This document shows, one piece after another, positions 1-13,144 of a stretch of DNA of 64,000 bases. A model generated the notes under the pieces. It was not told the origin of the DNA and searched no databases. It saw nothing but the letters and a program-made list of their open reading frames with translations. Within the stretch, counting starts at the first letter, position 1, and the number at the start of each line of letters is the position of its first letter. The DNA is taken from contig QEYB01000255.1 in the NCBI GenBank assembly GCA_017562135.1, forward strand, positions 248,001 to 312,000, given 5' to 3'. Source of the stretch: Dipylidium caninum. Taxonomy: Eukaryota > Platyhelminthes > Cestoda > Cyclophyllidea > Dipylidiidae. The position numbers were made by a program, and so were the translations under genes.

Positions 1-479
1 GTGCCAGTTTATCGTCCGTTGCACTCGTTGAAGGAGCCTAGCAGCCGCCAACTGTAGGAATGCAGCGGACAAAACTGTGAAAAGACGTGCAGAAACCGAC
101 GGGCAAAGTTACGATAAAGTTCATTTTCGAGTATAATTTCTTCGTTTCGATACTGCTTATATACCACGGAGTGTGACAATTTAGCTCTCGAGCACAGTCA
201 AACTTGACCGCCATTTTGAGTTTTGGAGTAGAATTTTTAAAGAGGAGAAAAGGAAATCGAGTGCGGAGTCTGGAATATTTGTGAGTTTTCTACACCCCCA
301 AACTCGTAAACACCAGCGATTCATAACGGTGGGAGTCAAATCATTGATTAAAAGTGGATAGTGCTGGTGTCTACGACATGCTATTCCCTTCCTGTGTAGT
401 TTAAGTCTCAGTTGTCATCTTTTTGAATGATCTTAAAAAACAGAGAGACAAAGTTTTACCCACTGGAACATCTCATGGG

Positions 480-492
480 CACACACACACAC
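480..492. repeat. (CA)n microsatellite
   Basis: A short run of alternating C and A, followed by a CTT/TTC-rich tract to about 530. It is simple sequence with no coding support. Confidence 0.7.
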
Positions 493-3400
493 GTTCTCCT
501 TCTCTCCTTCTTCTCCTTCTTCTTCTTCTGTACGTTTCGACAACTGCAGCAACAAATTCACAGCCGATACATCGGACAAACAAGATTTTGGGGGATTAAA
601 AACAATAAGAAGGACGGTAGAGACGCTAGGAGCCAGGCAGACACATTCACTCCACCCCGGTTTCTAATGAAGCAACAACTGTTACGGTGACGGTAAAAGT
701 GTTGGACAAACTTCGCGTCCAGTGGTTTTTTACGAATTGTCTCTAGCTTGCTCTCTGCATTCCGCCTCCTTTTTATGCCTCCAGAGTGAAATTAGGCTCG
801 TATGTTCGGGTGAGCGGATGAAAAAGCATTCGATTCTTCGAATCTCTCTGTGTCGCCGAGAACTGTACGGAAAAAGGTGAAACGCGCGGCTTAAATGAGG
901 CGAAACACAAGTGGGCATCCACGAATTTGCGTGTGAATGTCTGCACCGATTTACACTATTCGTTCCTAAAGCGCAAAGTCTGTTGCCAAGCTAGTGGGCT
1001 CTCCTCTGTCGTGGCTGTCGTCAAGTGGGCACCTTTTTGATTCCCATGATCTCCCTCCTCCCCCCGCCTCCCGCCCCCCGCCCCCCCCCACCAAACCTCA
1101 CCCGCCCTTCCCGACCCCCCAGTCCCACTCTCCCAACACACACGCGTTTGCGAGGACCGGCCGTTTAATCAATCATGGTTAGTCATGCCATTCTGCGGTT
1201 TCACAGCCACACTGTGGCCCCATGGGATTGATTAATCAAGCACTCCTGCTACTACCGCCACAAAGACCCGTTTCCATGCCGTGCAGATAAGTCATCAGCC
1301 TCGTCTCCATCGGTTTATGGAAATCCCTCGCCTCGACTCCTCCCCTTCTGCCACATGTACCTTCGCAGACGCACACGCGTGCGAACAGGTGTGAGAGCTT
1401 GCGGACAGGGGCGGGAACGTGGGAGAAGGAGGCAGAGGTAGAGGGGGAGGAGAGGAGCTGTCATCTTCATTGAGGCGGGACTGCAGGGCTCTCTGTCTGT
1501 GTGTCATAAACACCGCGCCTCCTGGTTTCGGTCAACTAGTCAGTGATGGTGGCAAGGAAGATACTATCAGTAATCACCCTGCGGGAAGGTCACCCACTCT
1601 GTGCTGCCCACTCGGCAAACGCCGCATCCTGACGCTCTCCCTTCCTACCCCCTTCTTCACCTCTAGTGGCATTTGGATGGCTCTATGGGGCAAATACCAA
1701 ACCGTAAAGTTTTCACGCTACTGCGTGCAGCTGCAAACCCACGTTTGGTTGAGGCTACGTGGTTGACGAGGTGAGAGGGGGTGACATGGGGCCTATCAAG
1801 GTCACAGTAATCCCCTTCATTCAAGTCGAGGAGATCGAGACCTGATCCATGCAAAAATGGAGGAAATTCTCGAATTGAGCGTGATGCAGTGGTTCTCATA
1901 CTTTGGATGGAAATACCGCTGCAGTATAACACTAAGTTGATATCAAATTTCTTTTTAACAAAATATCGGAACGTAGACAGATCCTACTCATCGCTGACCC
2001 CTGCAGCGAGTATATTTCCCTTGTTGCACACCGCAACCCTGACTCTGTTTGCGATTATGCTACCAGCCCCTCGATTAGTTGGATTCTTTTCGACCGAAAT
2101 ATCGGCCTTATCAGATCCCTATGGGGTGAAGTTAGGGCCAGCGGAGAGTCACAAAAATTAGACGAATTGGTGCGCGGACTGCATTTTACGTAGGCATCGT
2201 TGAGAGACTGTAATTCACCACGATAAGTGCAGAGGTTTCCTAACATTGAATGACCCCACTTTTGACCCTAGGCCTCACCCTCCCCTAATTTGCCATGTAC
2301 TGATCTCTTGATCATTCGAAAGCTCGCAAGTAGGAAATTCCGCAGGAAAAAATAACAAACAAAATTTTCTTCCAATACAAGAGTTAAGTTTGGCGTTCAC
2401 CCTTATCCCCTCGCTCCGCCCCGCCCTGCCCCGCTCCGCCTCAACTCGCCTCGTCCCCCATTCACCTTTACGCGGTTGGTCCGTCGAAGGGTCGGTCCTC
2501 TCCTATTACTGACTGCTCCCAATTGGGGACATCTAGGAGGATTCGGATAACTGAGTGAACAAGGTGTAGGCATTTCTAAACCCATTGAGTAAGTTTATTT
2601 GGAGGATCGGTTAACGGAAAAATTGTGCTTAGACTCTCAACTGAGTCTCCCTCCTTCTCCGGCGGCAGGCGAGTGCTTCGGTGCCATTATTCAGCCTCAC
2701 AAGGCAGCTGCAGCGGGCCTCGGGGGCTCTGCCCACTTTTGCGACAGTGGATACAAATGCTCGTAGCTCCACCATTCGGTTCAGCCCCTTTTGTGGGTAC
2801 CATCAGACGCCCTTAGTGACCATTTCCTCTCTGATTGTTGACAATCGTCAACTTAGTCATCTTCGCGACGCCTACGCGATCGCCTACATAACAGCCATCC
2901 GGTGACATTAGAGGGGATGAGGAACAAATTTTTTGCCGAGAGTCTACACAAGCCCCTACTCGTGGGTTTTCATGCTGCGGTTGGAGGTGCGCACCTGAGC
3001 GCGAGTGAATGGGTTCTTTTGATGATGATGGAGGAACGAATGGATACAATGGTGTCTCTGCGCCTGTTCGCCCCTCCCATTGCTCCTAGTCCTGCATAAA
3101 TCCGAGCCACCCACCAACCCGCGTCCTGACACTTTGGGCCACTGCTGTGCTGACATATGCATGTGCACGCGCACAGGCTTTTTTCTCGTGGCTCTGCTAA
3201 AGGTCGTCGCGACAGTCATGCCATCACATCCTGCTCCACCATCAGTGCCACGGCCACTACACTTAATCATAGCAGGAGGAAAAAGACGCAGAAGCTCATT
3301 CGCCTCCCCTCCAATTCACCCCATCAATACCAATCTACCTCGCCGCGGTTTGGCACACAAATGTCATGACATTCAAGTCAGAGCCCTTGCACCTCTTAGG

Positions 3401-5592
3401 AGGATGTGTGTGTGTATGTGGGGGGCAGAAGCACGAGGGGGAAGGTGTGACCTTTTCTAACCACAGTCTTCGCGATGGATAAACGTTCGCCTGCCGTCCT
3501 CCCGTCCGCCCGTCCGCGAGCCACCCCGCCGCCCGCTCGCCTACGTGGGTCCGTGGAGAAGAGGCGCCATGTCATATGTCCGTTGGGGGTGTTGATGGGG
3601 CGATATTAGAAGACTTCCTGCCCACCCTCCCTCCCTCCCCTTCCTACGACTGGGCGGTAAATATGCGGAAAAAAAACGGAATCTCACTTCTCTTCGTTAG
3701 AGAAGCAGACGAATTTTTTGGTTGCCCTATTTTGTTGTGGCCTCATGGACTGCCGCAACTGCGGTTGCTTTCAAATGGCTGGGATGCTGACATTTGGCCA
3801 CGAGGGGCATTCTAGTGGATAATCACAAAGGCCTCTCTAAATTACTCCACCTATGTGGTCTTAGTGTAACACTTGCACCTGTGATGATAGAAATCTGTGA
3901 AACTACTAAAGGGGAGCAATGTAAAAGCGGTTGTTAAAAATAATGCAAATATCGACGGCCTACAAAAAGGACGAGGGCGTCAACATCACACATTCCTGTT
4001 TTTGGCAGTGAAAGAAAGGGAATTTCCCCTAGTCTGAGATTTCCTTCCTTATGGAAATATGTGTGGAAGGGGTGAGGAGGGAGGCCCAACGACGCCTATT
4101 GCCACTGATGGACTCGGCCGAAAACCCTATGTTACGTGCTTTTGAGGATGTTGCCTCCGCAGCTCGAGGATCCAAATGATTTTAAGATATTTGTTAAAGT
4201 ACTAATGGCGACAAAGTTGTCGTGAGGTTGAGAAGCAACCAACACCTCGTAGATTCACGTTAATAACTGATGTCCGCGACACCGACCATCCGAGAGCATA
4301 CAATGTGGTGGTTCCATCGCAAACTTCCTTCTTCGGGAGGAAGCCGTCCATTTGGGTAAATTTTTCAGCGTCCTGCATTATGGAAACTTAGGTGGTTTCA
4401 TTTTAGCATTTGTTGTCATTTTCTACACATCTACCAAAAATAGCTTAAGTCCACATTATGGGAAAGGCGCCCATCAAGTCTTGTATAGAAACACAGACCG
4501 TAGTTTCTAATCTCATTTTGCACCGCGATGTCTCATACAGGTAAATTAACGATGGAAACCCTTTGCTTCACTTTAACTTTTCCATGCTAACGGCTGCTCT
4601 TCTTAGGGGCTCCATAGCGATCCTGGTCATTAGTGGAGGGTTGGAAGAAGTTGGGAATCACTACGCCCCGGTGATCTGCACACCAAGGCGCAGATCACTA
4701 CCAGTGCGCCTTAGTTACTGGACCCGAGGGACGGGGAGGCAGTAAACTGCTGTCAAGTCGTGTTCCTGCAGCAATCGGGTGTTTCACGACATGCGCGTAC
4801 ACTTTACACGCACCCACTTGTCACGGATGCAACATAAACCGCGCGTGTTCTACACGCTGTCTGTTCTCGGTTGCTGTGCCCAAATGACTCGTCCGGCGCT
4901 ACCACTCATGAAGTGGTGGATCCTCAAAGGAAAACATAGGGATCATGGATAAAGACATTCGTGTTTCCTGTCGCAGTGTAATCCTCCCGACTTGCCTCCT
5001 TAGCATACTTCTGCGACACTATATGACAAGTTACTGCAGGCCTCTCCACCCAATTAGGTCGTTGATGGACCAAATTAACGGGGTCAGACGCGACTGACTC
5101 CGCACTTGCGTGTGTGTGTGTGGGGATACAGATGTGTCTGCAGAGTTCAACGCAAGTAAGGAATCCCGCCCTTATACGGCGAAACTGCCCAAATTTGTTA
5201 ATGGACACTTTCCCACCGTCTACAGTCTAAGCCACCATCTCGAGCATTTGGGAAAAGGGAATTTTCTTAAGGTGCTCCTGCACGCATCATCTCAGTCTCA
5301 TCCTGCAATCGCAAGTGACAGTCTAATGAAGCTTAAGGTCTCTAGGTCATCTCGAGGCCATGTAATGGGAAACACAAAGTCACCCTGCCCATACTCACCT
5401 GCATTTAGAGAATATTATTTTCTTCCATTTTATGGAAGTTTGATCTTGTAGACGGAAGCCTTGCCATGTGCAGAGTCGGAGACGAGGCGTCGCAAATCCC
5501 AATTAGTGCTTATTTACTCGTTTCTCAACAAAAAGCTCGATGCCTTTGATAGAACTTGAGGATGTGAGCGCGTCTTGAAATTATATTAGGGA

Positions 5593-5608
5593 AGAGAGAG
5601 AGAGAGAG
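5593..5608. repeat. (GA)n microsatellite
   Basis: About eight GA units in non-coding DNA; one of two GA tracts within 400 bases (see 5965-5991). Confidence 0.75.
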
Positions 5609-5960
5609 TATCCGTCCAGACAGGGAGAGGGCAACAGTGACGTCAGGAGGACAAGTTAGCTTCTTTGTCCGCATGATGGCAGCGCTCGAAGGGGCTGGGC
5701 AAATGGGGAGAGGCGCTTAGTGCGGCGTTATGCTGGTGACACACATGTTGCCCGGCCGAACGCACGCACAGGGCACGGAAATTGTTGACCGTTTTTTGCG
5801 TGCGAGCCGCAAAATCAGTTGTTCTTGCCACCACTGTGGTCATTTGTCATTGGAGGCCTACACAGTAACACACTCTATTGCCATCATCGGCATCACCATC
5901 ATCATCCTACACACGAGAAAAGCCGGACCACTGAGTGAAGGCGGGTGGGAAGGTGGGGAG

Positions 5961-5964
<4 letters not shown>

Positions 5965-5991
<27 letters not shown>
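5965..5991. repeat. (GA)n microsatellite
   Basis: About thirteen GA units followed by GGA triplets. Arg-Glu or Ser-Leu repeats in overlapping reading frames are translations of this tract and are not evidence of a gene. Confidence 0.8.
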
Positions 5992-7800
5992 GAGGAGGAG
6001 GATAGGAAACGAAGGGGAGAGGACAGGCTACTTACGCCGTCTTGTGTTCGACACGTAGACGACATTGTGGTCGCAAACACGCGCCCGCTGATTTCGCACA
6101 ACAGGCGTGTGTATGCGCATTCGTGTGACCACGCAGAGGAAGAAGACTGGACTGGGCTGCATGTGCGGGGCGCGGTGTGGGGACACGGAAAAATATGGCT
6201 CCCTTGAGGTTTCCTGGTCAGTTGTCTCCGTCTGTTGCTTCCATCCGTGTGTGGCAATGACAGCCCACAAATTTGCTTTTCTCCCGACGCCCACCCGCCC
6301 ACCTCCCCCACCCTCGACTCCGCCATAGATCTCTCAGGTATATTCAAGTGACACCCAAAACACGATAAGCCCAGCGGTTGAGTTTGCAACGCCCTGACCC
6401 ATTGTAGACGAGTGTCATACGTTTCCTATCTGGAAAAGTGTAAATTCATTCCCCGCCCGACGAGAAAATGGATTTGCCCAAATTTTTCGTTCACACTGAA
6501 GCCGCTTCTCCTACTACCGTTGCTACAGCAGTGTGTGGCTGTGTTGGAAAGAGTGAAGGAGATTACCTACAGCGCAAATGTTTTGTCAAGATTGATACAC
6601 TTTTGCTTCTTCCGGGCAGGCATTAATGTCTCGCGTCTGCGAATCCTATCGCCACACGCGCATATCACCGGAATCGAGCAGGGGAGGAGGGGCGAGAGGT
6701 TGGAAGAGGAGAGAAGAAAAAGTTGAATGCAATAGCCGGAGGAATGAGAGGAGGAGAAAGGAGGCGAAGGAGGGGGAGGGGGCGAAAGCGATGATGCCAC
6801 TGCTAATGCCGATGATGAATGGTACAAAGAGAACAGATAAGTGAAGGGATGGGATGGAATGGAATGGGAAGAGGCATTGTATAATCAATGACAGATGATA
6901 GGCAGAGAAAGCCCCCAAGGCAGAGGAATACAATTATGTCGTCGCCTTTCCTTCCTCTCCGTTTAGTTAAATGACCGAGTGGTGACTACATGCTGTCACC
7001 AGATCCACGATCTCTTCCATGCACCCCGTAATGCTCCACCCACCATGGACTCCCTATAGCGAAGACAACAAAAATGTCACAGCGAACACAAATTACCTAG
7101 GCAAGAAAAGAAAGGCAGCGGCAGGGATGGATGTGTGGTTGGGTTACGAGGTAACCCTACCCAAGCAGTTGTCACAGTCCATTAACAAGTAAAAAGACGT
7201 GCGTGAGTGTGCGCGTGTGTCCATGCCTGTTTGCGTGTGTGTGTGCTTTGAGAGTTTTGTTTCATGTACTGTCAACAGAACTGTTTCCCTCTCCTCCCCC
7301 AAATGTCGTATTGCTGTGCCCTTCTCGTCCCCCCCCCGTCCGCCCACCCTCCCGTCCGCCCCTTCCAACCTCAGACCCATATGTTCCCCTCCTAGCAGCC
7401 CACAAATGTCGACAAATGTTCACCGCATTCGTGTGGTACACCAAATCGTGTTTTTGTTAAGGCCAAAATGCTGTACGAAACCCCCCTACATGACCCTGTC
7501 TTGCCTCTGCTGCCGCTAAATTTGCTGCTACTCTGCACAAAAAGACAGCACCTCGACCGCAGCCCATTTAAGTCTAATTGCTTCTAACAAGGGACACTGC
7601 AACTTGTCTAACGGGCGCCTAAACTTGACCTTCTTTCAACCCTACTTCCTCCACTACCGCGCTCCCATCGCTTAGAGGATTTGAAGGTGATGCCAAAATA
7701 CGCGCTGACAGAATTCAGTAGGTGGAAAAGAGGCCGATGGCATAGAGGAGCATAGTGCAAACCATTTCTAATAGACCCTGTGACTTGGCAATTTGCACAA

Positions 7801-7808
7801 TTTTTTAG
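7801..7808 (+). promoter_or_regulatory. Splice acceptor just upstream of the basonuclin-like start codon
   Basis: A T-run ending in AG lies six bases before the ATG at 7815. It can be the end of a 5' untranslated intron or a spliced-leader trans-splice site, the latter being known in flatworms. The sequence does not distinguish them. Confidence 0.5.
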
Positions 7809-7814
7809 GTCGAG

Positions 7815-10800
7815 ATGAAGCACTTTTCAGCGCCGCAGTCGGTGAGGTGCGCCAGTCCTGGCTGCGAATGCAAAGCCTTTCGGCCGAGGGTGAGCGCAAT
7901 ACGTCAGTGCTCCGGATGCTCGCATTCTTGGGTCTTCCATGGTAAGTTTAGAGCATGTTCATGCCCACGACGGGAGAACGGGGATCGGTCGTTCGACCAT
8001 GGTGTGAAGCAGTTTACTGCCCCTTTGCCACCTCTCAGCCCCGTGGCGCAAAACGTCCTCCAGTTACGCCTATAAAACGAGTTTGATTTTCCCTGTAGGA
8101 CGACCACTAAACATTCGTAATTCTTGACCGTTTTCCTTCAATAATCGTCGTCTGGACATATTTTCGTGGAACGAGTGGCTAGCGTAGGGCAAAAGGTTAA
8201 GTCTCTGGCTATAAAATTTTACGTAGATGAGAATCCGAGGAAGACGGCTGCAATTCTACAAATAAAGTGCCGGGAAGACGATATCTCAGTTGACACACCT
8301 CCGGTCTATTGAATTTCTCAGTAAACTTACGACACTGTGTATGTTTGGCGAAGCAGTCGATTAGATGAATTCTCAAACCTGAGGAGAAGTCCTCGCACAT
8401 CCGCCACTTGGACTGCCGTGCCACAGAGAAGAGTCATCAAGACCACCTTGGGCACGACATTCTCACGTTGTGCCTTACCCAACACAGGCCCTTTCGTCCA
8501 CTTTTCATCCTACCGGGTTTTAATGTCTCTTCTCATTATCCAGCACGTAGGCCAAAAAAAACATTCGTAAGGTCAGTTGAAGGAGCCCTCAGTTTGACAC
8601 TACTGTCGACAAGAAGGCAGATGGAAATAAGATGACCGAAAGACGCTCCATTGGAAAGCGCGTGGCTTGTCCAACTTCGAGGTTCCTATTGCAATAACCG
8701 GGAGGGTGTCTCACCCGGATACACTTGACGGGGGTTATTTTAAGTGTTTTAGATTGGTACAGTTGGTGTAACATGATAGCATCGACACGCATGTTAATAT
8801 GTTTGCAATAAAACGAGGACGCCTTTTCGTGTGCGTGTTCACACCCGGACACACGGACACAAGCATGAGCCAAAGGGAGCCGCTCCGCAAAAGAGGGAAA
8901 GTGCTGTTGCGGTGATTGCAATCACCGCGAGAGGTCATCGCACGTGGGAGCCCAATAAAATTGCATTTCAAGTCATCTTGATGTAAGCTGTGGCGACCAC
9001 TTCAGCGCGCAGCATCCCCTTCAGCTTTAATCAGCCCGGCCACCTGCGCAGTTAATCCTTTCCCTTTCAGCTTGTTCCAAGTTTCAGAATCTTCCACCAT
9101 TCTTTGGCAACTGCCTCAAATCCGATCCGGGCCTGATAATCGTCATGTTTGAGACAATGAGTATGGCCCTACTAGGTTGCCATGCTATTCCAACGCGAAT
9201 AAAAATCCTTCTGGACCGAATTTGGTCATCCAGTCGTCTTCAAGTTGATTTGACACAATTTCTACTCTCCTTCGGTTGGACCCTGCAGGACTACACACGA
9301 GGATACATGTTAACCGTGCGTCTCTTGATAAGGCAACGTTAAACCTCCTTGTAAAGGTGATGGGATTTGGCAGCATCAAATATTTTTTTGCCTACAGGAC
9401 CACAAAGGCCAACTGCGAGATCGTTGGATCAGCTGCCGCGTTGAAGAGGAGGCTTTGATAATTCAGCAGTTTCTACGCTTCCTCGAAACTCGCCATCTGG
9501 CCCACGACATGCTGGCAAGCCTGGAAGCCGAAAAATCAGCATTTCCGGCAGAGCACAGCCTCACATCCACGGCGGATTGTCTTCTCGGGCCCCTTCCGCA
9601 GAGTGTCGTTACGCAACAAGAGACGACTAAGAAGGAGATATCTGTGCCGCCGACAGTGGCACCCTTCTCCGCCGCCAACCTGTCCTCCGACCTGAGCACA
9701 CGTTTCGTTGCCGCAGTGGCGGCGGCAGCGTTGAGCTCGAAAATGTCCTTCCCTAAGCTGCCTGTTATGCCGCTACCCATTCCGCCACTACCTTCTCCGG
9801 GGTGGTGCGGCAAGCTGAATGCGGCGCTCCAATTTCAGGGGATATGGGGGCGCTTCAGGGATTGTCATTTCCCCCGCCGCCACCACCACCGCTGTCAACA
9901 TTTACGACACCGGGATTGGATGCCACTGACTTGACATCTGGAGCCTTCAAAGTCAATGAGAAGAGGTCGCTGACAGGTGGGTTGCCCATTCTTCTCACTC
10001 CAGTCACATTTACCTACCGAGTCTGAGTGAATGTAAGAACTCATGTCACAGTATCTAACTAAAGCCTATTAAACGGCTAGAGTGGTAAATTCTAGGAATT
10101 AGACGCTCCCAACAACTAAAATAAGTTGCTTCCTTCAGAAGTATAACACTCGGCATCTAGCAAAGCCAAAGAAGCCCATACAGTTTATGGAGGTGCGAGC
10201 TTCATGTAAAAATGACTGAAGCGAAGAAATGTCTTCACTTCCATTAAGGTCTTTTCGACGTGTGGAGCTCTCCATTTGACGGTCTACCGGATATCAAGTC
10301 ACTGGCGCATGCCGATCGCAAGGCTGAGCCGGCGTCCGGCACCGAATGTGCAGCCGATTTCTCGGCCACATTCACCACCACCACCACGACCACCGTCGCT
10401 ACTGCTACCACGAATAGCGGGGCGAAACAACACAAATGCACCCGGACGACGATGAACAGGAAGGGAGTAGGTGGGGAGAGCAAAAGGCAGCAAAATAACA
10501 GTGGAAGTCACATCGTCTTTGGTGAGTACAAACAAGATCCAAAACAGACGTCTAACGGATCGGCATCGGCGTCAGCAGCAGCGGCGGCGGCCGCGGCCGC
10601 GGCAGCATTGAGTTTGACTGGCCGCAACAAGAAACGCGTTCTCTGTACCACCTGTAAGAAGTCCTTCTGTGACAAGGGTAGGGCAAAATAACCCGTTACT
10701 GAAGTGGATTTGGGTGGCGAGTACGTCGGCTCTCCTAACGGTCCCGTGGTGTTGGTTTTAGGAGCCCTGAAAATCCACTACAGTGCGGTGCACCTAAGGG

Positions 10801-12434
10801 AAATGCACAAGTGCACCATTAAAGGCTGCAACATGTGGTTCAGTTCAAGACGAAGCAGAAACCGACATTCCGCCAACCCAAATCCTCGTCTCCATATGAC
10901 GCATTCGGGGAAGAAGTTGCCAGACAACGCCACCATTGTGGATGACGGAAGTGGTGAGTTGAAGTGAATTCCTACTACTCAACAAGGCCTTCTTGTGCGA
11001 CAGGGGGAAGTTGGGGAGTTTTGTGCTCAACAGAAATGAACTGCATGCGATTGTGACTGTACGGGTCGTGTGACTGTACGGGTCGTGTGGACTCGCCAAC
11101 TATTAGGGACGACATCTTCCTCTTAGGGGTTATGCATAGCCTGAGGAAATTGTCCACCACGTGTTAATCAGATGTCCTGACCACCTCATTACCTCAACAG
11201 TGTTGTGAGATGATTTTCTCGGTGTCAGAAATGAAGTACCTAAGATTTGTGAATAGATAATTAAAGGTTTCCTCTAACTAAACACTTCCCAACCTTCGCG
11301 TTAGTTACAGAGGTTCCCACTTTGCCGTGGCGCCATTTGGGAGGCGCGAGAGAGTCATGCCCCACCACCGCACCCCACTTTGTTGGGACTCAGGAGGTGT
11401 GTGTGTGTGTGTGTGTGGAGGGAACCACCCAACTTCATCCAACAAATGGAATGGAGTAGAGGGTTGCGCTGTCTGAGCGACCATCATTGGAGGTTTTTCC
11501 TAATTAACCACACGGAGGAGAAATGGCACAATGACATGTGAGTGAGGCAAGATTGTAACAAGGGGCTGGGGACTCCTGACGCATTCGCACGCTTGTCTTT
11601 CCCTCTTCCAACTGTCCGATGAAGGGGACAGGGGAAGCTTTTTTGGTGACACAACGATTGCTGATGTATGCGGGCGGCCGCACCTCCCAGAGATGTACCG
11701 CAAGAGCAGTGCCTAAATATTATTCTTGCAGAAAAATTGATTTGCGTCTATGAGACTCGCATGTACATTTATCAAAATTTACCTTAAATGAATACTATAG
11801 CGCTGAACAAATCCCTCCTTTCCTCGTCTCACTTCATCTCACACCAACTACAAACTTGATGGCGAGCACTGATTTTGCACCTCCATATGCTGGACGCCTT
11901 TTTGCCTTTTCGGTAGGTCAGGGAGTGTTTCAGCGCACCCAGATGCCGAGCGCAGTGCTCAACCCTCCAATCCTCTCACCCTTCATCAAGAACACACCTT
12001 CATCGGCAACGAAAGTTATGACCACATCCAGCACACCGGACACACCTCCATCGCCATCCAATATCCCCCTGAATCTTTCTGAGCCTTCACTCCAAATGCC
12101 ACCAACGCTATGTCAGGCTGCCGCGTCATCGCGCAGACAGATGTCCACGTCCAGCGACGAAGGCGGAGACGAGGGCATCTACATCCCCGAGAGGGGAGAG
12201 TTGGAGGACGAGGAGGAGGAGGAGGAAGAGGAGGAGGAAGGGGAAGAGAGCGAGGAAAAGAGAGAGTACGAGTCTATGGTGGTTCCTCATCCAAATCACC
12301 GCTCACCGGCCATCGAGTTCTCCGCCTCCAATCTGGCTCAGTCGTCGCCATCTCCCGCCTCCTCCAGCCCCTTCGGAGGCTCGCCCTCCCGCAGTGAGGA
12401 GACCAAAACAGCCCGTGGTGTGCTCATGGCCTAG
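7815..12434 (+). CDS. Basonuclin/disco-type zinc-finger transcription factor
   Basis: Nuclear DNA-binding protein of the basonuclin family (vertebrate BNC1/BNC2, insect disco). Exons seen: 7815-7941, 9071-9315, 9398 to about 9801, about 9839-9976, 10249-10677, 10762-10953 and 11917-12434. The first encodes a Cys-rich start with CECKAF and SHSWVFH, like the BNC amino end; the second encodes RIKILLDR and [11 protein letters not shown]; the third QQFLRFLET; all are hallmark BNC strings in the right order. Exons five and six form one paired C2H2 unit: C-x2-C...H-x4-H then CTIKGC...[15 protein letters not shown]. The last exon has [15 protein letters not shown] and a Glu run, like the acidic BNC2 region before its final finger pair. 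Splice phases agree everywhere except between exons three and four, where the frame change near 9801-9839 is unresolved. The start is the first ATG, six bases after an acceptor. Family assignment is firm; exact ends are not. Confidence 0.88.
10558..10610 (+). repeat. Alanine-coding GCG/GCA tract in the basonuclin-like gene
   Basis: GC-rich triplets encode Ser-Ala repeats and then eleven alanines just before the first zinc finger. The run includes mirrored GGCCGC units. A consensus GTGAGT donor at 10522 and an AG at 10575 would remove 54 nt in frame, so part of this region may be an optional intron. Confidence 0.6.
11054..11087. repeat. Two-copy 17-bp tandem repeat
   Basis: The unit TGACTGTACGGGTCGTG occurs twice head to tail without a mismatch, inside the long intron (10954-11916) of the basonuclin-like gene. 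No known function. Confidence 0.75.
11397..11418. repeat. (GT)n microsatellite
   Basis: About ten GT units in the last intron of the basonuclin-like gene. Confidence 0.85.
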
Positions 12435-13093
12435 CTCCCCCCGTCCCGCCTTACTCCAATCACCGAACGCCTTCTTTCCACTCACTATGCATTTGCAGCT
12501 GCAGAATTCACTGTGTATAGTAGACAACGCGATTGACCCTTGCCTTATTTGAATATTTGGTGCCCGTGACAGATGGATATGGGGAAGTAAAACCAGTAAA
12601 TGGACGGCTTATTTTTAAGGGAAACTATGAGAAAGATGAAGGTAGAGAGACTCATTATTTGCTCAGAGGACACATGGATGGGAAGTTAACCATAAAACTC
12701 TCAGACGACATATATTCCGGAGCATCGAACCGAGGGCGCCGCATGCTGGCGTTTGCCTGTTAGAGAGTCACACTTTCATCTTCTTAGTCAAGATTATGCG
12801 CAAGACTGCTCTCCGCAGCTTCTCGGTCCAAAAGGAGGACTAGCATCGATGCTGTGACGAGATTTCCCCTGAATTTCACACCAAACCTGTTAAGGTAGCT
12901 TCAGGAAATACAATCTATGCTCCATTTTTGAAAGTCAGCAGTCAAAATGGAGAGGTGAGGGGTCGTACACGCAGTGCTCCAACCAAATTTCGAAAATATC
13001 CACTTTCGAGAGAAATGGGAGAAGTTACACCCATAGGAGCCCACATATAGTCAAGCCACTCGATTTAGCCCGTGATTTAGGCGGTACATTGTG

Positions 13094-13101
13094 TATATAA
13101 A
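13094..13101 (+). promoter_or_regulatory. TATA box of the acidic secreted-protein gene
   Basis: TATATAAA lies 44 bases before the ATG at 13145, the spacing expected for a core promoter with a short 5' leader. A signal peptide follows the ATG and a poly(A) signal follows the stop, so the three elements support one another. Confidence 0.7.
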
Positions 13102-13144
13102 CCCGCCCTCTCGCGTGAGTGTAAACTTTCTTAGAGGCGACACA

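Larger units (their letters stand above)
1..7808. other. Gene-poor, repeat-rich upstream region
   Basis: I see no coding exon I can support in these 7.8 kb. Open frames are short, overlap on both strands and coincide with low-complexity GA, CT, C-rich or CA/GT tracts. The stretch lies immediately upstream of the basonuclin-like gene in the same orientation, so it may contain its promoter and 5' untranslated exons, but no single TATA box or first exon stands out. Long C-rich and purine-rich strings occur near 1050-1110, 1400-1460, 5935-6010 and 6680-6790. Confidence 0.5.

Noticed and set aside
5907..6389. Minus-strand frame of 160 codons
   Set aside because: Much of it is a translated GA/CT microsatellite (Ser-Leu repeats) and it has no splice or promoter support.
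9802..9838. 37-nt intron in the basonuclin-like gene
   Set aside because: The borders look good but the resulting phase leads to a stop codon in exon four, so I did not adopt it.
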